From Rhodopirellula sp. (GTDB lineage Bacteria > Planctomycetota > Planctomycetia > Pirellulales > Pirellulaceae), in the NCBI GenBank assembly GCA_003513555.1, contig DOPG01000378.1, positions 988-16,746 on the forward strand: a DNA stretch of 15,759 nucleotides, written 5' to 3'. The notes beneath the pieces were generated by a model. That model made no database searches, was not told where the DNA came from, and saw nothing but the letters and a program-made list of their open reading frames with translations. Shown piece after piece: positions 1 to 8,083 of this stretch. Every line of letters begins with the position of its first letter. The first letter of the stretch is position 1. Position numbers and translations under genes: made by a program.

Positions 1-2453
1 ACGTGATTTGCAACTGCAGCCTGTGCAACCTCGGTACTCGGATACTGCATGAACAATTCATCCAAGCGTTTTTTGAACATGGGATCATCCACATCCTTCA
101 CCCCTGCGAACGATGTCCAGGAAAGTGGTGATGCCATTTGGCTGGATCGTCCACCACGTCCCGAAGACATGGTGATAAAGCCTTGCGGCACCTCTTTGCG
201 ATTGAGCGTCTTGGCGAAGTGATACGCGAACATCGTGACACCACGATCACCCTCCCAATTATCAGTTCCCATCCATGAGGAACGATACTTACCGCCTCCG
301 GTTTCAAACTTACGTTTTCTGGGAGTCGTAAAAGTACTTGCACTGGTCTTGCGTCTGAATTCGCGAAGCAGCGGCAGTTCAGCCGGTGGAGTCGCCCCCT
401 GTGCACGTGCATTGAAGGCCATTTCTCCGTTGAGCAACGTTGATCCGGTCAGATACCAGACATCGCCCACAAGGATATTGTTCACCGTTTTGGTGTGACC
501 ATGCGTCGATACCACCGAAAGTGTAATGGGAGTGCTGGATTCCTCGCGCGCGGGAAACTCAACCGCCCACTGCTGCAAATCATTTGCGACGGCAGTTCGC
601 GTTACATCCCCTAAAGTCACCTTCACTTCCACACCCTCGTTTGCGTGACCCCAAACGGGGATGGGCCGATCACGTTGAATGACAGCACCATCCCTAAAAT
701 ACTCAACGACTTGCAAAATCGGATAATCAGGATCGGTGTACTGCGCGTAACGTGCCTTGAGCGCGGCAGCTTTTTCAAGATCGTCTTCTTCAAAAATCAA
801 TTCCCCGTCGACCGCGGCAAATGGTGTCGTCGGCAAGCCAGCCTTGTTGTAGAGATTCGACATTTCAGGAACTGCGTTATACGCGTATTGCACACCAATC
901 GGCTCAGGGACACTCGCAGACGTTACCACCACGTTGTCGCCTGAGATCACTGCCTTGGCGGCATGCCAAACCTTGTCTTTTCCACAAAGTCGAAAATGAT
1001 TCAACTGCCCCTGAGGGTCCGGTTTCGCTGGCTCAACATACTGACCTTCTTCACGGTAATCTTTCGCCATGCCTTTGCTACCGACCATCAGACCACCGAA
1101 CAGACTCTCCTGCTCGAAAGCGACAATGGCTCGGTTTCCCTGGACTTCGTACCCTGTGTAAATCGGGCCGGTGTAAGGAATGTCACGTGCATACTGCTTT
1201 GCCAACGCCCAGCGTGCCATTCGCATTCCCGGGTGCAACTTGTTGAAATAGTGGATGCCCTGTGGGCGTGCGGAATTCAAATCAGACTGAACGACCATCC
1301 CCACGTGGTCCCGATTTTCCATAAAGAACTTATGCTGCACCTGGCGAATATCGGCGAACCCCACGTTGTTCGGATCCGGTGCCCCATAGCACTGCATCTG
1401 GGTGAAATAAAACGGCATCTCGGGCATGCCCCACGCGTCTCTCCAGCCTTCAATCAAAGCTTCCATACGAGCGGCATAGATTCGCCCATCTCCCGAATTA
1501 CTGGTTCCCTGACACCAGATAGCACCGCGCACTGCATAGGGAATGACAGGGTTAATTTTCCCGTTGAAGAATTGTGAAGGCCCCCGCCACATACCAGCGA
1601 TCCCGGGTAATCCCGGACGAGTCGGAATACGCCCACCGGCATCCGCCGCCTGCCCTGCAACTTTTTGCCACGATGCCAAATCCTCGTAATACTTAGCAAA
1701 AGCGTTGTGACCTTGCTCTGCCGTTGGATCAGCATCACGAATCAACTCAGCATCAACCGCCAGTCCGGAATGTTCTTCAATGGCCTGACGCTGCGTGAAA
1801 GCTTCGATCCGGGTATTACTGTGCGCACTAAGAAGGATACCGATAGGGACATCCAACTCTTTGTAAAGCTCATAAGCAAACGCCAAGGACAGGGCAGAAA
1901 AACCACTGGCACTTTGATGTGTTTGCCATCCCTGTTCAGACGTTGCCCTTTTTTGTGGATACAGCGCTGAAACGGTACTGATATTGATCTCGCGGATCGG
2001 GATGCTTATCTTCGAACCCGAAATCTCATTTGCAATGTCCCGGCACATGCTGTTGCTAGCGGTCCAAACCATGTTGGACTGGCCTGATGAAAACCAGACT
2101 TCTCCCACTAACACGGACTCGAGCGAAATGGTTTCATTACGCTCATTTTCGACTTTTAGAGTCCGTTCCTCTCGCGAAGCGGTGAGAGGATCAAGCCGAA
2201 CCATCCAGTCACCCTGTTGATTCGTAATCGTGGATTTCCGTTGCCCGGCGAATTCAACGGTCACCTTGGTACCAGGCAGATCAAATCCCCACACGGGAAC
2301 CTCAACCTGACGCTGCAAAATCATGTTGTTGGTGAATGGTACCGAGACTTCAAGCGTTTGCTCCCCAATCGCAATGGTCGGTGCTGACAGCACAGCAGCC
2401 ACAGAAAAAACCACCGATGAAACAACAACTCTGATTTCGTGCATGAGCATCAT
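1..2453 (-). CDS. Sialate O-acetylesterase-like SGNH hydrolase with a duplicated module, exported, 3' end cut by the window edge
   Basis: Reading the minus strand from 2453 gives one unbroken frame of 817 codons to the window edge, so the C-terminus is missing. Residues about 5-30 form a signal peptide. A beta-rich domain follows (Trp55 in the PVWG motif), then the family block GEVWFSSGQSNM with the expected nucleophile Ser126, a WCQGTSN block near residue 317 and a block with His401 (GIHYFNK). This order is that of the sialic-acid acetylesterase family (PF03629), which removes O-acetyl groups from sugars. From about residue 585 the beta domain and the first SGNH blocks repeat (PVWG with Trp601; GDVWYLTGST at 663-672), but the nucleophile position is Thr672. 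The total exceeds 817 residues, against roughly 500-650 usual for the family. The start could be Met1 (2453), Met2 (2450) or Met4 (2444); no Shine-Dalgarno decides. The family is clear, the true substrate is not. Confidence 0.88.
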   Translation of the reverse strand, partial: MMLMHEIRVVVSSVVFSVAAVLSAPTIAIGEQTLEVSVPFTNNMILQRQVEVPVWGFDLPGTKVTVEFAGQRKSTITNQQGDWMVRLDPLTASREERTLKVENERNETISLESVLVGEVWFSSGQSNMVWTASNSMCRDIANEISGSKISIPIREINISTVSALYPQKRATSEQGWQTHQSASGFSALSLAFAYELYKELDVPIGILLSAHSNTRIEAFTQRQAIEEHSGLAVDAELIRDADPTAEQGHNAFAKYYEDLASWQKVAGQAADAGGRIPTRPGLPGIAGMWRGPSQFFNGKINPVIPYAVRGAIWCQGTSNSGDGRIYAARMEALIEGWRDAWGMPEMPFYFTQMQCYGAPDPNNVGFADIRQVQHKFFMENRDHVGMVVQSDLNSARPQGIHYFNKLHPGMRMARWALAKQYARDIPYTGPIYTGYEVQGNRAIVAFEQESLFGGLMVGSKGMAKDYREEGQYVEPAKPDPQGQLNHFRLCGKDKVWHAAKAVISGDNVVVTSASVPEPIGVQYAYNAVPEMSNLYNKAGLPTTPFAAVDGELIFEEDDLEKAAALKARYAQYTDPDYPILQVVEYFRDGAVIQRDRPIPVWGHANEGVEVKVTLGDVTRTAVANDLQQWAVEFPAREESSTPITLSVVSTHGHTKTVNNILVGDVWYLTGSTLLNGEMAFNARAQGATPPAELPLLREFRRKTSASTFTTPRKRKFETGGGKYRSSWMGTDNWEGDRGVTMFAYHFAKTLNRKEVPQGFITMSSGRGGRSSQMASPLSWTSFAGVKDVDDPMFKKRLDELFMQYPSTEVAQAAVANH

Positions 2454-2668
2454 TTACAAATCATTTTTAAAAAAACACGAGGCCAGACACAATCGGCAAG
2501 ATTATGCAGGTATTTTTCTGGAAGTCCCGTTGGGGAAACTGCACCCACATGATAGGCGTCCAAATCGGCAGCTACCTCAACTTCAGTCGACAACACCGAA
2601 CAGTTCTGTACAGCTTAGTGTTCGGCACAATCAAACAAAAGAACCTTACGGAACCCTTTCGGTTACGA

Positions 2669-2694
2669 TGCCACGACTGCCGCCAGTCGTGGCA
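2669..2694 (-). terminator. 11-bp perfect hairpin just downstream of the sulfatase stop
   Basis: TGCCACGACTG (2669-2679) pairs perfectly with CAGTCGTGGCA (2684-2694) around a 4-nt loop. On the minus strand it begins 10 nt after the sulfatase stop codon (2705-2707). No T-tract follows, so it is not a textbook Rho-independent terminator. It may still end or stabilise the sulfatase mRNA, and it argues against simple co-transcription with the esterase gene downstream. Confidence 0.55.
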
Positions 2695-2704
2695 GATTCA
2701 CTTA

Positions 2705-4297
2705 TCACTCTGCTTTCTTTTTCCCAAGGGCATCAGCGTTCCAAAGCTCCCACTTATCCGCTAATTCCTTGACTTTTTCGGGTTGGAACTTTGCAAGATT
2801 TCTCGTCTCCGATGGATCCGCCTGCAGATCATAAAGTTCCCAGGACTTCCCTGCCCTGATTGCTTTCATGTTACCTTGCCGGACTGCATTGGCTCGATTG
2901 AATCGCCAGTAAATTTCCTTGTGCTCTGCCCGCTGCTTACCCTCAAAAATAGGCATCAGCGATAACCCGACGGGAGCTTTTGTTTTCCTGCCTTGGATCT
3001 CCGCGGGATAATCTGCGCCGGTGATCTCTCTAAGCGTCGCGGAAATATCAACGATGTGACCGACCTGCCCCGTCAATCTCCCGTCCAGATTCTGCCTGTC
3101 TTCCCGATCGGACACGTTGCCTTTGATCACTCGTGGCCAATGCACAATGAACGGCGTTCGAGTTCCGCCCTCATAATCGGTTGACTTGAACTTGCGATAA
3201 GGCGTGTTACTGGCATTCGCCCAACCGACGGAAACGGTTCGATAACTTTCTACTGTCCCGGGAGGAATTCCAGGTGTTGTGTTGGGCTGTTCAGAGCATG
3301 CACCATTGTCCGATAGAAACATGATCAGAGTATTCTCCCAATCGCCAAGCTCTTTCACTTTGTCAAAAAGCCGCCCCAGGTTCTGATCCACCCGATCAAT
3401 CATCGCGCAGTACACCGCCATTTTGAGATCTTCTTGATCCTGCTGTTGTTCCGTCAACTCATCCCACGCCTTGGACGCGCGATCAGTCAATTGATGATTG
3501 GGGCCGATAATCCCCATTTCCTTCATTCGCCCAAATCGCTGCTTGCGAATGACATCCCAGCCCACTTTGAATTTCCCACGGTACTTGGCAATATCCTCAG
3601 GCCATGCGTGCAGTGGGTAATGCGGCGCCGTGTATGGCAGATAGAGAAGAAACGGTTTTGTCTCGTGTTTGTACTCCTCCAATCGATCAATGGCATAATC
3701 GGTGAACGCATCGGTCGTGTAAAAGCTGGGATCAGGGTTGGTATAACCCATGATTACCTGATCTTCGATCGCCCACCGTCTCAAACGATTCGTTGCCTTG
3801 CGTCCGGGGACGCCTTCACCTTCGCGAGCTTTCGTTCCCGGATTGAAAAAATTGCAGCAACCATCAGCAAGGCCATAATAGCGATCAAACCCTCGGTCGG
3901 TTGGCAACGTCTCCTGATGCCATTTCCCGGCGACAAGAGTCCGGTACCCAACCGTTCTCAATACCTCACCAAGGGTGGCACCGTACTTCATATCATGATC
4001 GCCAATGTGATACGCATAGTTTCCCGTCAACAGTTCAGCACGCGTCGTGTGACACTTAGCTGTGTTATAAAATTGTGTAAAACGCAGCCCATGCAACGCT
4101 AAACGGTCAATATTTGGAGTCTGAACCTCACCGCCGTAGCACCCAATATCTGAATACCCCATGTCATCCACCATGATCAGAATCACGTTGGGCGCTTCCG
4201 TAGCAGCAAACAAATGCTTTGTAGAATCAAAACAGAGCAGCAGAACACAGCACAAACAAAACATCGTTCCACCGGAACCTCGTCGTGTCGCAAACAT
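2705..4297 (-). CDS. Secreted sulfatase with a non-canonical CHTTR active-site motif
   Basis: This is a type I (formylglycine-dependent) sulfatase of about 530 residues, which hydrolyses sulfate esters, probably on a polysaccharide or glycan. Visible are a hydrophobic export signal (about residues 12-31, rich in Cys and Leu), the metal-binding DDMGYSDIGCYGG block (Asp44-Asp45), Cys82 in NTAKCHTTRAELLTG at the site normally oxidised to formylglycine, AGKWHQE (Lys and His of the active site), FLSDNGA and YEGGTRTPF. The maturation motif reads C-H-T-T-R, with Thr where the usual CxPxR or CxAxR has Pro or Ala. An ATG at 4417 opens the same frame, but the start at 4297 is preferred because GAGG (4306-4309) lies 8 nt upstream and the signal peptide follows directly. 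Substrate class cannot be told from sequence alone. The gene lies 251 bp upstream of the esterase-like gene on the same strand. Confidence 0.93.
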   Translation of the reverse strand: MFATRRGSGGTMFCLCCVLLLCFDSTKHLFAATEAPNVILIMVDDMGYSDIGCYGGEVQTPNIDRLALHGLRFTQFYNTAKCHTTRAELLTGNYAYHIGDHDMKYGATLGEVLRTVGYRTLVAGKWHQETLPTDRGFDRYYGLADGCCNFFNPGTKAREGEGVPGRKATNRLRRWAIEDQVIMGYTNPDPSFYTTDAFTDYAIDRLEEYKHETKPFLLYLPYTAPHYPLHAWPEDIAKYRGKFKVGWDVIRKQRFGRMKEMGIIGPNHQLTDRASKAWDELTEQQQDQEDLKMAVYCAMIDRVDQNLGRLFDKVKELGDWENTLIMFLSDNGACSEQPNTTPGIPPGTVESYRTVSVGWANASNTPYRKFKSTDYEGGTRTPFIVHWPRVIKGNVSDREDRQNLDGRLTGQVGHIVDISATLREITGADYPAEIQGRKTKAPVGLSLMPIFEGKQRAEHKEIYWRFNRANAVRQGNMKAIRAGKSWELYDLQADPSETRNLAKFQPEKVKELADKWELWNADALGKKKAE

Positions 4298-4305
4298 TGA
4301 ATTAA

Positions 4306-4309
4306 CCTC
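4306..4309 (-). promoter_or_regulatory. Shine-Dalgarno site that decides the sulfatase start
   Basis: GAGG on the minus strand lies 8 nt before the ATG at 4297. It supports that start over the in-frame ATGs at 4324 and 4417. Confidence 0.5.
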
Positions 4310-4513
4310 GAAAAAAACGTTCATAGCAACGCGGGCAGAAGTAAACCGACGCACTTTGTTTGCAAGCGGTAAGCCCAGATCATCTGTGACCTCACTTCTC
4401 CCTACCTCTGGTAGCAAATCTCATCAATATCAGCACAACGATTGGAAAACCTTCCGAATGCTACTACAACTTGAAAGCGCACTGTGTAGACCTTGCATGA
4501 AAGTCACAGAGAC

Positions 4514-4532
4514 ATGCTCTCGAACAGAGCAT
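4514..4532 (-). terminator. 7-bp perfect hairpin downstream of the membrane-protein gene
   Basis: ATGCTCT (4514-4520) pairs with AGAGCAT (4526-4532) across a 5-nt loop that reads GTTCG on the minus strand. It sits about 43 nt after the stop of the membrane-protein gene (4575) and upstream of the sulfatase start. There is no T-tract on either strand, so a terminator role is only possible, not shown. Confidence 0.3.
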
Positions 4533-4574
4533 AGTTGAACAAACCCCCAGCGTTCATCAATGGATACTCGCGGC

Positions 4575-5342
4575 TTAAACAACATCCACCATCGCGTCAT
4601 TGGAACGGTCTCGTGCCTTTTGCTGTTTTCTTTCGTGCACCATTGCATAGAACGCCCCCACCATCCCTGAAAACTGCATCAACAACACCGCCTGTACAGC
4701 AGGTTCACTAATGAAACTAGAATTTCGCCGATAGCGGGAATTCCCCAACACCCCTAACGATATGAAGAGCACGAACGCCACGAAAACCCCCACGCAATAC
4801 CCCTGCCACCAACCACGATGCAAAATCGCCCCCATTGCCAAGCACGCCACCAATGCTGTCCCGCCCCCTGCTAACGGCCAAAAAGCCAACGACGGAGAAA
4901 GCAACAGTCCGATGAGGTAGACTAGAAATAAGCACACTGGCCAACAGAGTACATTTGCGAGCAGAAGCAGCCCCAACTTCCCCCTGCCTCGATGCCAGAA
5001 TTGCCGACCAATCGATCGCCTGCGAACATTCATTGCTCGCAGGCGATAGCCCACCAGAATCAAAACACCCCCAACCAAAATCAAAACCCCGGAAACTCGG
5101 TGCATGAAACTGCCACCTGCTTCCAAAGATCGCGTGCCTGAAAAGATTCCGAGCAAACTCGCAGTGACGAGCAACAACACAAGCCCCATCAAAAAGCAAA
5201 CGATTCCCGCTCGGAGAACATTACCTTGTGGAACCCGAAACTTCCATTTCTCAGACGAGATTGTTTGTGTGTAATCTTGATCAAGTGGATGGACCTCATC
5301 ACCGGAATCGTAGTCCACCGCGCCGCGTCCATCACTTTTCAT
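4575..5342 (-). CDS. Hypothetical integral membrane protein, about six transmembrane helices
   Basis: I do not recognise a family. The 255-residue product has a hydrophilic, acidic N-terminus (residues 1-40, rich in Asp, Gln and Ser), then hydrophobic segments at roughly 45-67, 83-99, 122-142, 150-172, 180-198 and 214-232, and ends in a basic, Lys/Arg/Gln-rich tail. An Arg-rich loop after the second segment (about 100-115) is likely cytoplasmic by the positive-inside rule. The layout resembles small uncharacterised membrane proteins common in planctomycetes, with no catalytic motif visible. The start at 5342 is supported by AAGG (5350-5353) 7 nt upstream. It is the first of three minus-strand genes, 277 bp before the sulfatase, too far to claim an operon. 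Confidence 0.75.
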   Translation of the reverse strand: MKSDGRGAVDYDSGDEVHPLDQDYTQTISSEKWKFRVPQGNVLRAGIVCFLMGLVLLLVTASLLGIFSGTRSLEAGGSFMHRVSGVLILVGGVLILVGYRLRAMNVRRRSIGRQFWHRGRGKLGLLLLANVLCWPVCLFLVYLIGLLLSPSLAFWPLAGGGTALVACLAMGAILHRGWWQGYCVGVFVAFVLFISLGVLGNSRYRRNSSFISEPAVQAVLLMQFSGMVGAFYAMVHERKQQKARDRSNDAMVDVV

Positions 5343-6357
5343 GTCTCTGCCTTACTTCTAGGGCATTATCTCAAAACCACGGCAGACGGACGCTGAGCAA
5401 AAAGGTCAGCCAGAAGCACAGGTAACCTTCACTTGAGTTACCACTGCCACATCGTCCTCCCCATTGTGAACAGGTAGAAGTATATCGCCAATCACAATCC
5501 ATTACTCGCCCTCATGGAATATATCCAAAGCACAAACGTGGCAGCAATGCATTGGTTGGACACCCCGTCAGAAACAAATTCGAGGGCAAGTACTGGCAAG
5601 CAAGCATCCAACGATCCCGATACTGGTTCTGATCGTTCCGTATTGGAAATCCGAACCGCAACCCGCACTCAAGGCACGTCAATTGTGAGCTAATTCGACG
5701 CGCCACGTTCGTCACCCAACCTGACTTGAAGCTGCTGACAGCTTCTGCTGTGTTTGCTACGCGGATCAACATTCTCACTCCACTCACAAGTCATCAAGCG
5801 GGTATGATTGTCCATCTTCAATCCTCTCCCAGAGCAAGATCAAGGATCAAGTAACGTGGATGATGCAACGGACTCAACGGGCCACCTGCGTCTGGTTAAG
5901 CTGGGCCTGCAACCACGTCACTTGAACTCCGGGATTCATTAAAAAACCGATGCCTACAAAAATGCGGATAGTGAATGGCATCCAACTCATTTTCGCAACC
6001 CTCATCGCTCACAGAACGGACAACGCCCCCTCTCATGACGAACATAAGGCTCTTTCCCTGATTTCATGAGCCAGCACGCCGAATGTTACTGAGTTTCAGT
6101 TTGCCACACGCAGTTGTTGATGCGAGATCCTCCCGCTGCAAAGGACTGGAAAGACAGGCCCAAGTGCTCGTGATTGGAAAAATTCAAAGTTCGCGGGTAA
6201 CATCTGCTGCATCCCTGCTTTAAGTGATTAACAACCAACAGCCTTCAGCATCGACCTAACACTCTGAATCGCCGCTGAATTAGACAAGTCTCGGCCTTCG
6301 AGTTCGACCGCCACGCGATTCCCAGTACCTCAGCCTACTCCTATTTTTGACAAGACA
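5343..6357. other. 1-kb intergenic gap between divergent genes; no convincing gene
   Basis: The gap separates the minus-strand membrane-protein gene from the plus-strand cytochrome gene, so it should hold two promoters. I see no tRNA, no repeat array and no recognisable protein remnant. A 91-codon minus-strand frame (5787-5512, GTG start) and a 39-codon plus-strand frame (5950-6069) show no family signature. An imperfect inverted repeat (5851-5859 and 5913-5921, one mismatch in nine) could fold a small structured RNA, but support is weak. Confidence 0.5.
5350..5353 (-). promoter_or_regulatory. Shine-Dalgarno site of the membrane-protein gene
   Basis: AAGG on the minus strand is 7 nt upstream of the ATG at 5342, a good spacing in a window where many genes have no such site. 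Confidence 0.4.
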
Positions 6358-7722
6358 ATGTCACTCAAGTCCACTCCGCTCCTACGAGTCTTTTCTGCAG
6401 GGTTGCCCCGTTACTTCCTGTTTGCAGCGATGCTTACAAGCAGCAATCTCATTTACGCCCAACGCGCGGAAGAGAACGCTGACGAGAAAGGGAAGTCCCC
6501 AACTCAATCGGTAAAAACTTCATCACGCAACAGTCTCCCCTTGAGCGTGAAAACGCAGGCGAAGAAAACCCTGGCCAAAGCGAGGGAATCTAAAATTACA
6601 GCGAAGGACACGCCAGCGGATACCAATACGACTGACCGGAACTCACGCATGCCGAAGACGGCCATTGGCTACGCTCACATGTGCGAACCGCAACTCGGTG
6701 TCCCTCCCAGAATTGTCTTGGACGAGGCAGTTGAGATCCCGCTGTTCAGCAGTGGAAAGCGGATTTACGGGAATTTTTCAAACTGTGACAGCCCAGCTTT
6801 GATAGGCAAATCGACAGTGTCGGGCTCGGTCCTGCAGCGTTACGAAGGTCGAACAGCCGATGGGACCAAACTTCCACACGTTGTCTGGATCGCATTCGGT
6901 CGCAACTCAAGTTCATCACCTGCAAGCATTGTTGGGTCAGTGCAAATGATCGGCTACAACAAAGACAGTGGAGCAACCGCATTCTTCGAAAGTTGCGATA
7001 ACCTCGATCCGTGGGTCACGATGGACAAAGCCACCTGGCGCATGCGTGGCACCATGCCTTGGATTGACGATCCACAAGAATTCAACCGAGCGTTTTTACC
7101 CGCCCCAATGCAGTGCGTCCAATGTCACCAAAGCGACCCTTTCATCACCAACTCCTTCATCACCGCTGCCAAAATCCCGGGCACCGAAAAGCCCGTCATC
7201 CCCATACTTGACGCTGAATCACCCTACTACGTGCTCGGTGGTTCACAATGGGACATGAGAACCATCGATATCAAGGACAATGCATGCTTTGATTGCCACC
7301 GTGTTGGCATGAAGACCATCGAACTGTTCACACGATCGGGATGGGATGTCAATGAACATATGCCACCGAATGATCCCGGCAGCCTCTCGGACGCTTACGA
7401 GCAACTGTTGGCTGCGTGGAAACAAGGGCCCAGCCAGATCACGGGTGCCAACTGGATCATTCCCCCTGGGCACGGCAAGCCGACCACCATCGTGGGATCC
7501 GACTACCCATACCAAGCGACATTCAACCGCAATCAATTCCCAAGCTCGGATTCAGTCGAACAACGACAGGCCAGTAGCCTTGAAAACCTGAAGCAGCATT
7601 ATTTTAAGTCCAGCAAAGATTTCCAAAAGCAAGTGTCAAAGGGGACCATGACAGCCGGGGAAGCAGATCGTGAACTGTCAAAACTATTGAAGCAAATACT
7701 ATCTGCAACGGAAACAAAGTGA
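6358..7722 (+). CDS. Exported diheme cytochrome c-type protein of unknown function
   Basis: The 454-residue product begins with a signal peptide (about residues 1-35, with hydrophobic YFLFAAML and a likely cut after IYAQ), followed by a long Lys/Ser/Thr-rich low-complexity stretch to about residue 100. Two CxxCH motifs, CVQCH (253-257) and CFDCH (310-314), are covalent haem c attachment sites, so it should be a periplasmic or surface electron-transfer or redox protein. The two haem sites are only 57 residues apart and are embedded in a larger globular region with conserved-looking runs such as QCHQSDPFI and HMPPNDPGS. It does not look like a simple class I cytochrome c, a cytochrome c peroxidase or the cytochrome domain of the large planctomycete DUF1549/DUF1553 proteins. 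I think it belongs to a planctomycete-restricted family, but that is recollection rather than a search. No Shine-Dalgarno site is visible; the start is chosen for the signal peptide. Confidence 0.85.
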   Translation: MSLKSTPLLRVFSAGLPRYFLFAAMLTSSNLIYAQRAEENADEKGKSPTQSVKTSSRNSLPLSVKTQAKKTLAKARESKITAKDTPADTNTTDRNSRMPKTAIGYAHMCEPQLGVPPRIVLDEAVEIPLFSSGKRIYGNFSNCDSPALIGKSTVSGSVLQRYEGRTADGTKLPHVVWIAFGRNSSSSPASIVGSVQMIGYNKDSGATAFFESCDNLDPWVTMDKATWRMRGTMPWIDDPQEFNRAFLPAPMQCVQCHQSDPFITNSFITAAKIPGTEKPVIPILDAESPYYVLGGSQWDMRTIDIKDNACFDCHRVGMKTIELFTRSGWDVNEHMPPNDPGSLSDAYEQLLAAWKQGPSQITGANWIIPPGHGKPTTIVGSDYPYQATFNRNQFPSSDSVEQRQASSLENLKQHYFKSSKDFQKQVSKGTMTAGEADRELSKLLKQILSATETK

Positions 7723-8083
7723 TTTCGACAGAGACAGGCGAATGCGGACAAAGAGCTAACCAAAAGTGATCAACGTTCTGTCGTCCGAGCTTCTTTTGAG
7801 ACAAAGGCATCACCGATTCAACACCCCTGTTGATTTTCACCTTTGGTACTGCTCTGCGGTACCTCTCCGCTGCCAACCAACGACTGATAATCACTTGGAT
7901 ACAGGATGCAGTAGCGACAAACTGCTAGAAAAACGATCTACTGCCTGATACTGTGTTCCTGCTCCAACACAGAACAGCTAACGAGAGCCTCACGTGGGTA
8001 CCGCCCATGGCATGCCCATCGCTTGCACTCCATCAAACCCATCCTGAATTCGATTACCGACCCTGAAACCTGAGTCCCAAACC
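7723..8083. other. 361-bp intergenic spacer without a gene
   Basis: It lies between two plus-strand genes. The only structure seen is a 7-bp inverted repeat, GCAGTAG (7908-7914) and CTACTGC (7938-7944), with a 23-nt loop. No T-tract terminator follows the cytochrome gene. Short frames in this stretch have no recognisable product. Confidence 0.5.

Noticed and set aside
963..1577. 204-codon plus-strand frame
   Set aside because: It lies opposite the esterase-like gene, which is unbroken on the minus strand with clear family blocks; this is a shadow.
3434..4102. 222-codon plus-strand frame
   Set aside because: Antisense to the sulfatase active-site region; no motifs of its own.
5512..5787. 91-codon minus-strand frame with a CxxC pair (LTCLECGLRF)
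   Set aside because: GTG start, no ribosome site, no family resemblance, and a composition typical of a chance frame in a gap.
5950..6069. 39-codon plus-strand frame starting MPTKMRIVNGIQLIF
   Set aside because: Too short to judge, no Shine-Dalgarno site, and only a weak hydrophobic stretch; it cannot be supported as a gene.
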